Origin: VXNE01 sp963668365
GTDB lineage: Bacteria > Pseudomonadota > Gammaproteobacteria > Pseudomonadales > Azotimanducaceae
Assembly: GCA_963668365.1 (NCBI GenBank)
Contig: OY764266.1
Location: forward strand, 3,534,001 to 3,598,000
DNA: 64,000 bases
Direction of reading: 5' to 3'
The translations under genes and the position numbers were made by a program. Under the pieces are notes generated by a model that was not told the origin of the DNA, did not search any database, and saw only the letters and a list, made by a program, of their open reading frames with translations. Numbering within the stretch: the first letter of the stretch is position 1; each line of letters begins with the position of its first letter. This document shows positions 1 to 9,454 of the stretch, piece after piece.

Positions 1-894
1 CAGGGAACGGTGGCCTTTCCGACCTACGGAGACGTTATTCCGGGGAAGGCATTCGGCCTCGACTACGACTACGAAACCGACTATCGCGAACTCAAGCGCC
101 TGTTCGCGGACCGGGGCGAGGGCGACTGGGTTCTGATGCCGCCGGTGCCCTACAATGCGCTGGAAAACGACCTGCGCGCGGACGCCTATCCGCCCTACCC
201 GCCATCCTGGTCGAGCGGTCACTATCTCGGCACCGACTCCACCGGACGCGATGTGCTGGCGCGGCTGGTTTACGGCTTCCGGATCGCATTCGGCTTCGCC
301 TTTCTCCTGCTCGCCTGCAACTACCTTCTCGGCATAGCGCTCGGCTCCGCCATGGGATTCTGGGGCGGAACCTTCGATCTCCTGTTCCAGCGCGTCATCG
401 AGGTCTTCAACATGGTGCCCCTGCTCTACGTCATCATGATCGTCGCCAGCATTGTGGTGCCGACCTTCTGGACGCTCGTTGGGATCATGGTGATCTTCAA
501 CTGGACGCAGATGACCTGGTACATGCGCACGTCCACATACAGGGAGAAGTCCCGCGAATACGTCCTCGCCGCGCGCGCCCTCGGCGCTTCCAATTCGCGC
601 ATGATTGCCACCCATATTCTCCCGAACGCGATCTCGGTCATCGTCACCTTTATTCCGTTCTCCATCGCCGCCGGCATCGGGCTGCTGACCGCGCTCGACT
701 ACCTCGGTTTCGGCCTGCCGCCGCCGACCCCTAGCTGGGGCGAAATGCTGGCCGAAGGCACGAATCACCTGGAATCGCCGTGGATCGTTGCATCGGTGGT
801 CGTGGGCATGGTGCTGGTGCTGCTCATGGTGAACTACATCGGCGAGGCGGTCCGGGAAGCGTTCGATCCCAAGAAATTCACCTACTACGAATAG
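1..894 (+). CDS. Peptide ABC transporter permease, DppC/YejE type (5' end outside window)
   Basis: Inner-membrane permease of a dipeptide/oligopeptide ABC importer. The frame is open from base 1, so the start probably lies upstream; a GTG at 10 is the first in-window candidate, and YejE/OppC proteins usually have one more N-terminal membrane helix. Counting from that GTG, hydrophobic helices lie at about 92-118, 139-165, 208-232 and 258-277. The cytoplasmic EAA-type loop, with the core AARALGASNSRMIATHILPN, lies near 187-206 and contacts the ATPases. It is followed at 12 bp by the remains of the cognate binding-protein gene, so it belongs to one operon whose downstream partners are broken by insertion sequences. 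The family is clear; the substrate is inferred only as peptides. Confidence 0.9.
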   Translation, partial: QGTVAFPTYGDVIPGKAFGLDYDYETDYRELKRLFADRGEGDWVLMPPVPYNALENDLRADAYPPYPPSWSSGHYLGTDSTGRDVLARLVYGFRIAFGFAFLLLACNYLLGIALGSAMGFWGGTFDLLFQRVIEVFNMVPLLYVIMIVASIVVPTFWTLVGIMVIFNWTQMTWYMRTSTYREKSREYVLAARALGASNSRMIATHILPNAISVIVTFIPFSIAAGIGLLTALDYLGFGLPPPTPSWGEMLAEGTNHLESPWIVASVVVGMVLVLLMVNYIGEAVREAFDPKKFTYYE

Positions 895-905
895 GAGAGG
901 TCTCC

Positions 906-1010
906 ATGTCACCGCACATCCACCAATATGGCAGTCTGTCCCGCCAGGGCGTCCCTGCCCAGCGCGGCCAGTGCAAGGCCCGCAAAGGTGCGTCCGGCTT
1001 CGCCCTAGCC
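906..1010 (+). pseudogene. 5' fragment of peptide-binding lipoprotein gene, cut by an IS4-family element
   Basis: ATG at 906 opens 35 codons that run exactly to the left target duplication of the IS at 1011. Joined to 3456, the frame reads through a hydrophobic signal segment (GFALA then GCALFLAAC) with a lipobox LAAC. This shows that the original product was a lipoprotein. The fragment has a GGAGAGG-like ribosome site just after the permease stop. The continuation of this gene is at 3456-5324. Confidence 0.8.
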
Positions 1011-3447
1011 CTGCCCGTGCCCCACAAGTATCTGCTGGACTTCAAGATGCCGTTGCGCTACGGTACGCGGCATGGAGGTTCAGACCCAGGTTGGAGGTCG
1101 CCTGCGGGCTGACATTGGCCAGCTTCAAGACGTGCTGAACACGGCGGTTTCGGAGGGTGTCACGGGGCTCGGGCAGGTTGCCGATCGGGTGTGCGAGGCG
1201 TTCGAGCTGCGCGACGGGCGCGGCCGTCTGCAGCGCGCGAGTTGCTGCCGGGCATTGCGCGGGCTGGAGGCGGCGGGTCAGGTCGCGCTACCGGCGCCGC
1301 GAAGGGTGGGCGGTGCTGGGCGCGGACCGCGCCAGCTTGCGGAGTGCGTGGCGCCGGCCAGGGATGTCCCCGGCGAGGCGGGTGAGTTGCGAGAGCTTGC
1401 GCTGATTCGGGTCGACAGCGACGAACATCGCCTGATCTGGAATACCCTGATGGCGCGCGAGCACCCGCGTGGTGCGGGTCCTTTCGTCGGCCATCAGTTG
1501 CGCTATCTGGTCGGCTCGGCGCATGGCTGGCTGGGGGCGGTGGGGTTCGCGGCCTCGGCGCGGCGGCTGCGGGCTCGCGACGCCTGGATCGGCTGGGACG
1601 ATGCGCGCCGCCGCGCGCGGCTGCATCGCGTGGCGGGGTTGTGCCGGTTTCTGATTCGTCCCGGCGTCCGCTGCCGCAACCTGGCCTCGCATGTGCTGGG
1701 CCGGGTGGTGCGGCGGGTGGGCGAGGACTTCGAGCGCCTGCACGGTTACCGGCCCTGGCTGCTGGAGACGTTCGTCGACGAGCGCGAGCACACGGGGGCG
1801 AGCTTTCGCGCGGCGAACTGGGTGCGGGTCGGCGCGACGCGCGGGCGCGGGCGCCAGGACCGTGCCCATGCCGCCCGCGAGACACCCAAGGCGGTGTATC
1901 TGTACGAACTCGACCGGGTCTGGCGGCGGCGTCTCGCGGCGCCGCCGCCCGCGGCGCTGGCGCCCGGCGAGGGGCTCGACGCCGCGTCCTGGGCGGCCAA
2001 CGAGTTCGGCGGCGCGCCCCTGGGCGACGCCCGCCTGAGCGCGCGCCTGGTCGAGAGCGCGCGGCATATGGCACAGTGTCCGATGCGCGCCATCACCGGC
2101 GCCACGAACGGAGCGCGCGCCTTGGTCAAGGGACACTACCGGCTCATCGATCAACCCGCCGACGGCGAGGTGACGGTGGCGAACATTCTCAAGCCGCACC
2201 GCGAGCGCACGTTGCGGCGCCTGCGCTCGGAGTCCACGGTCCTGTGCATTCAGGACGCCACCACGTTGAACTTCGCCCGCCGCGGGCGAACGCAAGGGCT
2301 GGGGACGATCGGCTCGAACCAGACCGGCGCGGCGGTGCGCGGCCTGCATCTGCACGCGACCCTGGCGGTCAATGACGAGGGGACGCCGCTGGGCGTGCTG
2401 CGCGCCGGGTTCGACGCCCCGGCGCCCGCCGGTCCCGAGGCGCGCGCTCGCAAGCCGCGCGAGGCGCGCAAGTCGTTTCGCTGGATCGAGGGGTTGCGCG
2501 ACTGTGCCGAGGCGGCCCGGGAACTGCCCGACACCCGCGTGGTGTGCGCCATGGACCGCGAGGCCGACTTCCTGGACCTGTTCGTCGAACGGCGCGAGCA
2601 TGCCCCGACGGTCGAGTTGCTGGTGCGCGCCAAGGTCGACCGCGTCCTGGGGCGGGTTACCGACGACGACGGCAACCCGGTCTCGCGGCGCCTGTTCGAG
2701 ACGATGCGCAACGCCCGGGTGCGCGGCGCCTGCACCGTCGAGGTCACGCGGCAAAGCGCGCGCGCCAAGGCCAGCAAGCGGGCCGGAAAGACCAAGCGCC
2801 CCGCCCGCTCGGCCGAGATGACGCTGCGCTACGAGCCGGTCGCGCTGCCGTGCCCCGGGGCGGCGCCGGTCGAGGTGTGGGTGGTGCACGCCCGCGAGGA
2901 GCAGCCGCCCGCGAACGCCAAGCCGCTGGAGTGGTTCGTGCTCACCACCCTGCCCGTGACCGGCGTCGACGACGCGCGGCGCATCCTCCACTACTACGCC
3001 ATGCGCTGGCGCATCGAGGACTACTTCCGCATCCTCAAATCCGGCTGCAAGGTCGAGGAACTGCAGCACCACACCGCCGAGCGCCTCGAGCGCGCCATCG
3101 CCATCAACATGGTCGTCGGCTGGCGCATCCAACTGATGCTCCGTCTCGGCCGCGAGATGCCCGAGTTGCCCCCCGAATTGCTGTTCTCCGACATCGAACT
3201 GCGCGTGCTCGCCGCCTTCGCCCGCTCGCGCAACCTCGACCCGCCCTCGCAGCTCGGCGAGACCGTGCAACTGCTCGCGCGCCTCGGCGGCTGGCTCGGC
3301 CGCACGCGCGACCCACCCGGCGCGCAACTCCTGTGGCATGGCCACATCCAGCTCACATACATGACCATCGGTTTCCAACTACGCGACGAACTCGGATGAT
3401 TTCACCAGCATGACAGAGTCCAGCGAACACTTGTGGGGCACGGGCAG
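1011..3447 (+). mobile_element. IS4-family insertion sequence (ISPepr1-like), 2437 bp, intact
   Basis: The element is bounded by imperfect inverted repeats of about 40 bp. The outer 19 bases, CTGCCCGTGCCCCACAAGT, are identical at both ends (left from 1011, right ending at 3447 on the opposite strand), and a second matching block GCTGGACT follows. An 8-bp target duplication, CCCTAGCC, lies at 1003-1010 and 3448-3455. Duplications of 7-8 bp are typical of the ISPepr1 group within IS4, as I recall it. The element carries one transposase gene in the same orientation as the interrupted operon. Perfect duplications and an open transposase suggest a recent insertion. Confidence 0.92.
1072..3399 (+). 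CDS. IS4-family transposase with N-terminal DruA (DUF4338) domain
   Basis: 775-residue protein. Residues about 100-290 match the DUF4338/DruA family: a GHQLRYLV segment, RDAWIGW, the region around CRFLIRPGVRCRNLASHVL, LLETFVDE, and AANWVRVGATRGRGRQD. The rest is a Tn5-like IS4 transposase. It has an N-terminal DNA-binding segment (WAANEFGGAPLGDARLSARL), a first catalytic Asp in CIQDATTLNF, a second in CAMDREADF, and the Y-R-E-K signature in YAMRWRIEDYFRILK with the expected spacing. The catalytic set is complete, so the enzyme is probably active. DruA is known as a subunit of the Druantia phage-defence system; its role when fused to a transposase is not known to me. ATG at 1072 lies 61 bp inside the left inverted repeat. 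Confidence 0.9.
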   Translation: MEVQTQVGGRLRADIGQLQDVLNTAVSEGVTGLGQVADRVCEAFELRDGRGRLQRASCCRALRGLEAAGQVALPAPRRVGGAGRGPRQLAECVAPARDVPGEAGELRELALIRVDSDEHRLIWNTLMAREHPRGAGPFVGHQLRYLVGSAHGWLGAVGFAASARRLRARDAWIGWDDARRRARLHRVAGLCRFLIRPGVRCRNLASHVLGRVVRRVGEDFERLHGYRPWLLETFVDEREHTGASFRAANWVRVGATRGRGRQDRAHAARETPKAVYLYELDRVWRRRLAAPPPAALAPGEGLDAASWAANEFGGAPLGDARLSARLVESARHMAQCPMRAITGATNGARALVKGHYRLIDQPADGEVTVANILKPHRERTLRRLRSESTVLCIQDATTLNFARRGRTQGLGTIGSNQTGAAVRGLHLHATLAVNDEGTPLGVLRAGFDAPAPAGPEARARKPREARKSFRWIEGLRDCAEAARELPDTRVVCAMDREADFLDLFVERREHAPTVELLVRAKVDRVLGRVTDDDGNPVSRRLFETMRNARVRGACTVEVTRQSARAKASKRAGKTKRPARSAEMTLRYEPVALPCPGAAPVEVWVVHAREEQPPANAKPLEWFVLTTLPVTGVDDARRILHYYAMRWRIEDYFRILKSGCKVEELQHHTAERLERAIAINMVVGWRIQLMLRLGREMPELPPELLFSDIELRVLAAFARSRNLDPPSQLGETVQLLARLGGWLGRTRDPPGAQLLWHGHIQLTYMTIGFQLRDELG

Positions 3448-3455
3448 CCCTAGCC

Positions 3456-5324
3456 GGCTGCGCGCTGTTCTTGGCAGCGTGCGGTACCGACACGGCGCAA
3501 CCCGCCGACGAACCCGCTGCATCCGTGATCGAACTGCCGCCGATCGAAGTGCGCGAAGGCGACGGGCTCCCGCAAACGCTGCCGGCGAACCTCGTCTGGG
3601 AAACCAACGAATCCGATCCGGTGTTCGCCTCGTCCAAGGCCAGGCCCGGCGGTACATTCCGCACCTGGATGCTCGGCTTCCCCCTCACGCTGCGCAGGGT
3701 GGGTCCGGACTCCAACGGCGCCTTCGCCGGCTACCTGCGCTACAACCAGCTCGGACCCGTGGGCTACCACCCCATCACGCGCCGGCCGATCCCGTCGCTG
3801 GCGACGCACTGGGCCTACGGCGCCGATGGGCGCAGCATCTACTACCGCCTCAACCCCCGCGCACGTTGGTCCGACGGGGTGCCCGTGACCGCCGACGACT
3901 TCGTGTTCGCTTTGCAGTTCATGCGATCCAAGGTGATCGTCGCGCCGTGGTACAACAACTACTACACGGAACGCATCCGCGACATCAAACGATACGACGA
4001 CCACACCATCGGCGTGCAGGGCGCAGACCCGAAGCCTGTCAACGAGATGCACGCCGCGTACGGTTTCGGCCCGCAACCTCGCCATTTTCATGTGCCTGCC
4101 GACGACTGGGTGCAGCGCAACAACTGGAAAATCGAACCCAACACCGGGCCGTACCAGATCAGCGAGGTCAGGAAAGGCAAGCACATCGAATTGACCCGCA
4201 AGGCCGACTGGTGGGGCGACGAGATCAAGTACAACCGCTACCGCTTCAACCCCGACAAGGTGCGCGTTCGGGTCATCCGGGATCCGATCATCGCAGTACA
4301 GCACTTCATGAAGGGCGACCTGGACGCCTTCAACCTGGAACTGCCGCAGTTCTGGCACGACAAGGTGACGGGCCCGTCGGTCGATGCCGGCTACATCGCG
4401 AAATACTGGTTCTACAACGACCTCCCGGTGCCATCCGCAGGCATGTTCCTGAACACGGCCGATCCGATCCTGTCCGACCGGCAGGTCCGCCTCGGCCTGG
4501 CGCACGCAATGAACTTCGACCGCGTCATCGAAACCGTGCTGCGCGGCGACTACGAGCGGCTGCCGACCTTCCAGCTCGGCTTCGGCGAGTACGACAACCG
4601 TGAAATCAAGGCGCGGGAATTCGATCTCGACAAGGCGGGCGAGTACTTCGATGCCGCTGGGTTCGACCAGCGGGGCGGCGACGGCATCCGGGAACGCGAC
4701 GGACAGCGGCTGTCGCTCAGGGTCACCTACGGCAACTCGCTGCACACCGAGCGCCTCGTTGTCCTCAAGGAGGAGGCAAAGAAGGCCGGCGTCTCGCTCG
4801 AACTGCAACTCCTCGACTCCTCCGGATCGTTCAAGCAGATGCAGGAGAAGAAACACCAGATCGCCTGGATGGCCTGGTCCAGTTCGGGACTGTCACCGCG
4901 CTACTGGGAACACTTCCACTCGGTGAACGCCAACAAGACGCAGACCAACAATCTCGCCAACTACGGAGATCCCGTGATGGACGAACTGATCCTGGCTTTC
5001 CGCGCTTCCGCAGATTTTCGCGAACGGGTCGAACTCGCGCATCGGCTGGAGCGAATGGTGTACGACGCGGGCGTTGTCATCCCGACGTTCCAGGTGCCCT
5101 ATACCCGCGCTGGCGCGTGGCGCTGGGTGAAGATTCCGGAATGGCTCGGCACCCGCACTTCCGGCTCGCTGTTCAATTCGCAGGCCCTGTCCGCCGGCAT
5201 CTTTTCTTCAGGAGGACTGTTCTGGATCGACGCCGATGAAAAGGAACGGACGCTGAGAGCGAAGGACGAGGGACGCACGTTCGAACCGGTCACCATCGTG
5301 AACACGGAATACCGGGCGCGCTGA
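3456..5324 (+). pseudogene. Peptide-binding protein of ABC transporter (SBP_bac_5, YejA-like), interrupted
   Basis: This is the main part of the solute-binding lipoprotein, separated from its start at 906 by the IS4 element. After the second target duplication the frame resumes with the lipobox Cys and continues about 610 residues through a family-5 binding fold. Typical features are the ARWSDGVPVTADDFVFALQF segment, NTGPYQISEV, and a C-terminal region ending VTIVNTEYRAR. A TTG at 3471 could restart translation, but the product would lack the signal sequence, so export is unlikely. The gene ends 3 bp before the first ATPase gene. Similarity to YejA suggests peptides or microcin-like substrates. 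Confidence 0.88.
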
Positions 5325-5327
5325 CGC

Positions 5328-5862
<535 letters not shown>

Positions 5863-7170
5863 GGGCTCTCGCCAAAATAGAATGTCCGATATGATCGGCG
5901 TTTGTTATGCTGTCGGCGATGGCTGGTTTGACGCAAGCGGCGGTGACGGAGGCGTTGCGGGGGAAGTACGCGGTGTTGGGGCCGCTGCTGGATGAGCGCA
6001 CGCGTCGGCTGTGGGCGGCGGCGGAGGCGCGGGCCATCGGGCGTGGCGGCGTGACGCGCGTCGCCGAGGCGACGGGGATGTCGCGGGTCACGGTGCGCGC
6101 GGGGTTGCGGGAGCTGGACGCGGGGGCGGCGCCGGTGGGGGCCGCGCGGCAGCGCCGTCCGGGCGGCGGCCGCAAGACGCTGACGGCGCGGGACGCGGGC
6201 CTGGTGGACGCGCTGGAGCGGGAACTCGAGCCGGTGACGCGGGGCGACCCGACCGGCCCGTTGCGCTGGACCTGCAGCAGCGCGGCGCGGTTGGCGCGAC
6301 GGTTGCGGGACGCGGGGCATCCGGTCAGCGAGCGCACGGTGAATCGCCTGCTGCACGAACTGGGCTACAGCCTGCAGGCCAACCGCAAGACGCTCGAAGG
6401 ACGCCAGCATCCGGACCGCGACGCGCAGTTCCGGCGCATCGACCGACGCGTGCGGGCGTTCCAGCGCCTGGGGCAGCCGGTGGTGTCGGTGGACACGAAG
6501 AAGAAGGAGCTGGTCGGCCCGTACCGCAACGGCGGCAGGGAATGGCGTCCGAAGGGACGCCCCGAGGAGGTGAAGGTGCATGACTTCATCGACCGGGACC
6601 TCGGCAAGGCGATTCCGTACGGGGTGTACGACCTGACGGCCAACGCCGGCTGGGTGGGCGTCGGCGTGGACCACGACACCTCGGAGTTCGCGGTGGCGAC
6701 GCTGCGGCGCTGGTGGCGGCAGATGGGTCGCCACGCCTACCCGGAGGCCCGCCGCCTGCTGGTCACGGCGGACGGCGGCGGTTCCAACGGCAGCCGTTCG
6801 CGCCTGTGGAAGTACGAGCTGCAGCAGCTGGCCGACACCCTCGGGCTGCGCATCTCGGTGTGTCACTTCCCGCCGGGCACCAGCAAGTGGAACAAGATCG
6901 AGCATCGCATGTTCTGCCACATCACCCAGAACTGGCGCGGCCGGCCGCTGGTGAGCCACGAGGTCGTGGTCAACCTGATCGGCGCAACGACCACCAGGGA
7001 GGGCCTGGCGATCCGCTCCGAACTCGACGAAGGCCAATACCCGACCGGCCGCCAGATCACCGACGCGCAGATGAACAACCTCGCCATCAAGCGCGACCCC
7101 TTCCATGGCGAGTGGAACTACAGCCTCTTGCCAAACACCATGAACGGATAGATTAATTTGGCGAGCTTCC
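5863..7170 (+). mobile_element. ISAzo13-family insertion sequence, 1308 bp
   Basis: The ends are short imperfect inverted repeats sharing CTCGCCAAA: left GGGCTCTCGCCAAAAT from 5863, and right GGAAGCTCGCCAAATT read inward from 7170. A 3-bp target duplication TTA lies at 5860-5862 and 7171-7173, the size expected for this family. Element plus one duplication is 1311 bp, a multiple of three, and clean excision would restore the ATPase gene. It carries one full-length transposase gene in the operon's direction. Confidence 0.9.
5907..7151 (+). CDS. ISAzo13-family transposase
   Basis: 414-residue DDE transposase. The N-terminal 120 residues contain a helix-turn-helix region (GVTRVAEATGMSRVTVRAGL) and a basic linker. 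Catalytic residues are visible as Asp in VSVDTKKKELVGPYRN, Asp in LLVTADGGGSNGSRSRLW, and Glu in FPPGTSKWNKIEHRMF. The VDTKKKELVG and KWNKIEHRMF segments are characteristic of the family. The stop at 7151 lies 19 bp inside the right end. No frameshift or missing motif is seen, so the enzyme looks functional. Confidence 0.93.
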   Translation: MLSAMAGLTQAAVTEALRGKYAVLGPLLDERTRRLWAAAEARAIGRGGVTRVAEATGMSRVTVRAGLRELDAGAAPVGAARQRRPGGGRKTLTARDAGLVDALERELEPVTRGDPTGPLRWTCSSAARLARRLRDAGHPVSERTVNRLLHELGYSLQANRKTLEGRQHPDRDAQFRRIDRRVRAFQRLGQPVVSVDTKKKELVGPYRNGGREWRPKGRPEEVKVHDFIDRDLGKAIPYGVYDLTANAGWVGVGVDHDTSEFAVATLRRWWRQMGRHAYPEARRLLVTADGGGSNGSRSRLWKYELQQLADTLGLRISVCHFPPGTSKWNKIEHRMFCHITQNWRGRPLVSHEVVVNLIGATTTREGLAIRSELDEGQYPTGRQITDAQMNNLAIKRDPFHGEWNYSLLPNTMNG

Positions 7171-7173
7171 TTA

Positions 7174-7646
7174 TCGCCGACGAGCCGACCACAGCGCTCG
7201 ACGTCACCATCCAGGCGCAGATCCTGGAACTGTTGCGCGACCTCCAGCGCGACACCGGCATGGCCATCATCTTCATCACCCACGACCTCGGTGTCATCGC
7301 CGAACTCTGCTCACGGGTGGTCGTCATGTATGCGGGCCGGATCGCCGAACAGGCCCCCATCGGCCCGCTTTTCACCCATCCGCTACATCCCTACACCCGC
7401 GGTCTGCTGGCGTCCATTCCCCGCCTCGACGACGAGCCCAAGACCCTCCTGACAACGATTCCCGGCTCCGTGCCCGGCATCGAAGAACTACCGAGCGGAT
7501 GCCGCTTCGTCAACCGCTGCCCATTCGCCGTGGAGCGGTGCCACGGCGGGGCGCCGGTGATCGATGTGCCCGCGCCCGGCCGCAAGGTTGCCTGCCACCG
7601 CTGGCGTGAAGTCAATGCCGGCGATGCCGAGGCGCGCAGTACGTGA
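7174..7646 (+). pseudogene. 3' part of DppD-type ABC ATPase
   Basis: This is the remainder of the ATPase begun at 5328, in the same frame modulo three. It holds Walker B (ending IADE), the D-loop TTALDV, and the switch His in FITHDLGVIAELC. It also has the C-terminal oligopeptide-transporter extension with clustered cysteines (SGCRFVNRCPFAVERC) typical of DppD/OppD. The whole protein would have been 335 residues. The stop at 7644-7646 overlaps the GTG start of the next ATPase gene, so translation of the second ATPase was probably coupled to this gene and may now be reduced. Confidence 0.88.
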
Positions 7647-8632
7647 AGGCCAAGCCAGACGCGCCGCTGCTGCAAGTGCGGGGACTGACGAAGCACTTCC
7701 CGGTGCGCGGCGGGATCTTCCTGCGAACCGTCGGGCAGGTGCACGCGGTGGACGATGTCTCCTTCGACCTCGACACGGGCGAGACCATCGGCCTTGTGGG
7801 CGAATCCGGATGTGGCAAGAGCACCGTCGGCAAGACGCTGCTGCGCCTCTACGATCCCACCGCCGGCACGGTGTTTTTCGATGGCCGGGACATCGCCACG
7901 ATGAGCCGAGCCGAGTTGCGCCGCCTGCGCCGCGACATCCAGATCATCCTGCAAGACCCTTTCGAATCTCTCAACGCCCGCCACACCGTCGGCAAGATCC
8001 TCGAAGAACCGTTCGTCATCCACAGGTTGGGAACCACAGTGGAGCGCCGCCGCCGGGTTGACGAACTGCTGGAACGCGTCGGCCTCGACGCCGGTGCCGC
8101 GAACCGGTTCCCGCACGAGTTCTCCGGCGGCCAGCGGCAACGCATCGGCATCGCGCGCGCCATCGCTCTCAAACCTCGCCTCATCGTCTGCGATGAGGCG
8201 GTGTCTGCGCTGGACGTGTCCATCCAGTCCCAGATCATCAACCTGCTGCTCGAACTGCAGCGGGAAATGCACCTCGCGCTGATTTTCATCGCCCACGACC
8301 TCGCCGTGGTGAAGCATGTCTCGGACCGTATCGCCGTGATGTACCTCGGCAAGGTGGTCGAAACCGCCGACGCGACGGACATCTACGAATCGCCGCGCCA
8401 TCCGTACACGCAGGCGCTGATATCCGCCATTCCTGTTCCGGACCCAACCGTACCCCGCGATCGCATCGTGCTCGTCGGCGATGTCCCGTCGCCCATCGAC
8501 CCGCCCCAGGGCTGCCGTTTTCACACCCGCTGTCGACACGCCCGGGACGATTGCCGCCGAAGCAAACCCACGCTGACCGCGTCCAGCGACCGCGCAACGG
8601 TCGCGTGCCATCACTGGCGCGAGTTGTCCTGA
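7643..8632 (+). CDS. Peptide ABC transporter ATPase, DppF/OppF type
   Basis: 329-residue ATP-binding subunit pairing with the DppD-type protein. Walker A GESGCGKS lies at 53-60, signature FSGGQRQR at 160-167, and Walker B LIVCDE at 180-185, followed by ALDVSIQSQ and the switch His in IAHDLAVVKH. The C-terminal oligopeptide-transporter extension ends with GCRFHTRCRHARDDC. The GTG start at 7643 overlaps the previous stop (GTGA). This gene and the permease look intact, but with the binding protein and partner ATPase broken the importer is probably dead. Confidence 0.92.
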   Translation: MKAKPDAPLLQVRGLTKHFPVRGGIFLRTVGQVHAVDDVSFDLDTGETIGLVGESGCGKSTVGKTLLRLYDPTAGTVFFDGRDIATMSRAELRRLRRDIQIILQDPFESLNARHTVGKILEEPFVIHRLGTTVERRRRVDELLERVGLDAGAANRFPHEFSGGQRQRIGIARAIALKPRLIVCDEAVSALDVSIQSQIINLLLELQREMHLALIFIAHDLAVVKHVSDRIAVMYLGKVVETADATDIYESPRHPYTQALISAIPVPDPTVPRDRIVLVGDVPSPIDPPQGCRFHTRCRHARDDCRRSKPTLTASSDRATVACHHWRELS

Positions 8633-8696
8633 CCTCTGCGCGTCTCGCTGCAACGCAGTGGCCGCAGAAGGGTCCGAGTCCGACAAGCCCACGCCC

Positions 8697-9410
8697 CTAT
8701 GGCGAGGGACGATACACATCAAAGCGCACCGTCCGGCCGGGGATGCGCCAGTCCGGATCGCCGATGGCGGGTCCGTGCGCACGCTGCTTCATCACCACGC
8801 GGCTTAGCGCGCAGCGCCGGGCGCGTTGCAGCAGATCGGATACGTCCGGCGTCCCCTCGCCGACGATCTCTCGCAGTACCTGCAACGGTCTTGCCGGCAA
8901 GGCGGTCTTGTTCGTGGGAGGGAACATGGGATCCAGGTATACGACGTCATAGCGCTCGCCCTCCGGGCCAGGCATACGTGACCGTGCATCCGCCATTTCC
9001 GTTTCCGCGCAGACGCCGCTGCGATGCAGGCGATCGTTCAGCATCGCAAAGACCAGGGGATTGACTTCGACCATTCGCACGCGGCAGCCGAGACGCGCGA
9101 GGGCCAACCCGTCCGTACCCCAACCTGCCATGGCGTCCAGCACCCGCACACCGGGACCCACAGCACAGGCGCGGGCCAGGGCAGACCCGGAAGAACGCCG
9201 CCGACCATGGAAGGGTTCGTCAGGCCAGCGAAAACTCGCGTTGCTTGCATCGCGCAGCGTCAATCCATTCCTGTCAATGAACAGGCACCAGCCGCCAGCC
9301 GGGGCTGCACCCGATGCCAGCGCGAAACCATCCGGCAGTCGCTGCGCTATCTCACGTGCCACCGTCTCGGCAGAAACATCGAAATAAATGATGGCCCCGG
9401 GGTCCGGCAT
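8697..9410 (-). CDS. rsmJ: 16S rRNA (guanine-1516-N2) methyltransferase RsmJ
   Basis: S-adenosylmethionine-dependent enzyme that methylates G1516 of 16S rRNA. The start ATG at 9410 gives 237 residues, close to the E. coli protein; the frame is open further upstream but that part overlaps tsaB and shows no conservation. The SAM-binding motif is LDAMAGWGTDGLALARLGC followed by the acidic VEVNP, and the catalytic motif is VVYLDPMFPP. It lies 44 bp downstream of tsaB on the same strand and is probably co-transcribed with it. Confidence 0.9.
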   Translation of the reverse strand: MPDPGAIIYFDVSAETVAREIAQRLPDGFALASGAAPAGGWCLFIDRNGLTLRDASNASFRWPDEPFHGRRRSSGSALARACAVGPGVRVLDAMAGWGTDGLALARLGCRVRMVEVNPLVFAMLNDRLHRSGVCAETEMADARSRMPGPEGERYDVVYLDPMFPPTNKTALPARPLQVLREIVGEGTPDVSDLLQRARRCALSRVVMKQRAHGPAIGDPDWRIPGRTVRFDVYRPSP

Positions 9411-9454
9411 CACTGCACGCACGAGCGTCGCATCCGACAGTCGCCGTCCATCGG

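Noticed and set aside
1288..3378. Long minus-strand open frame opposite the IS4 transposase
   Set aside because: Low-complexity Arg/Gly/Ala composition without motifs; the plus strand encodes a complete DruA-transposase.
3450..4856. Long minus-strand open frame opposite the binding protein gene
   Set aside because: Shadow of the binding protein; no motif or ribosome site.
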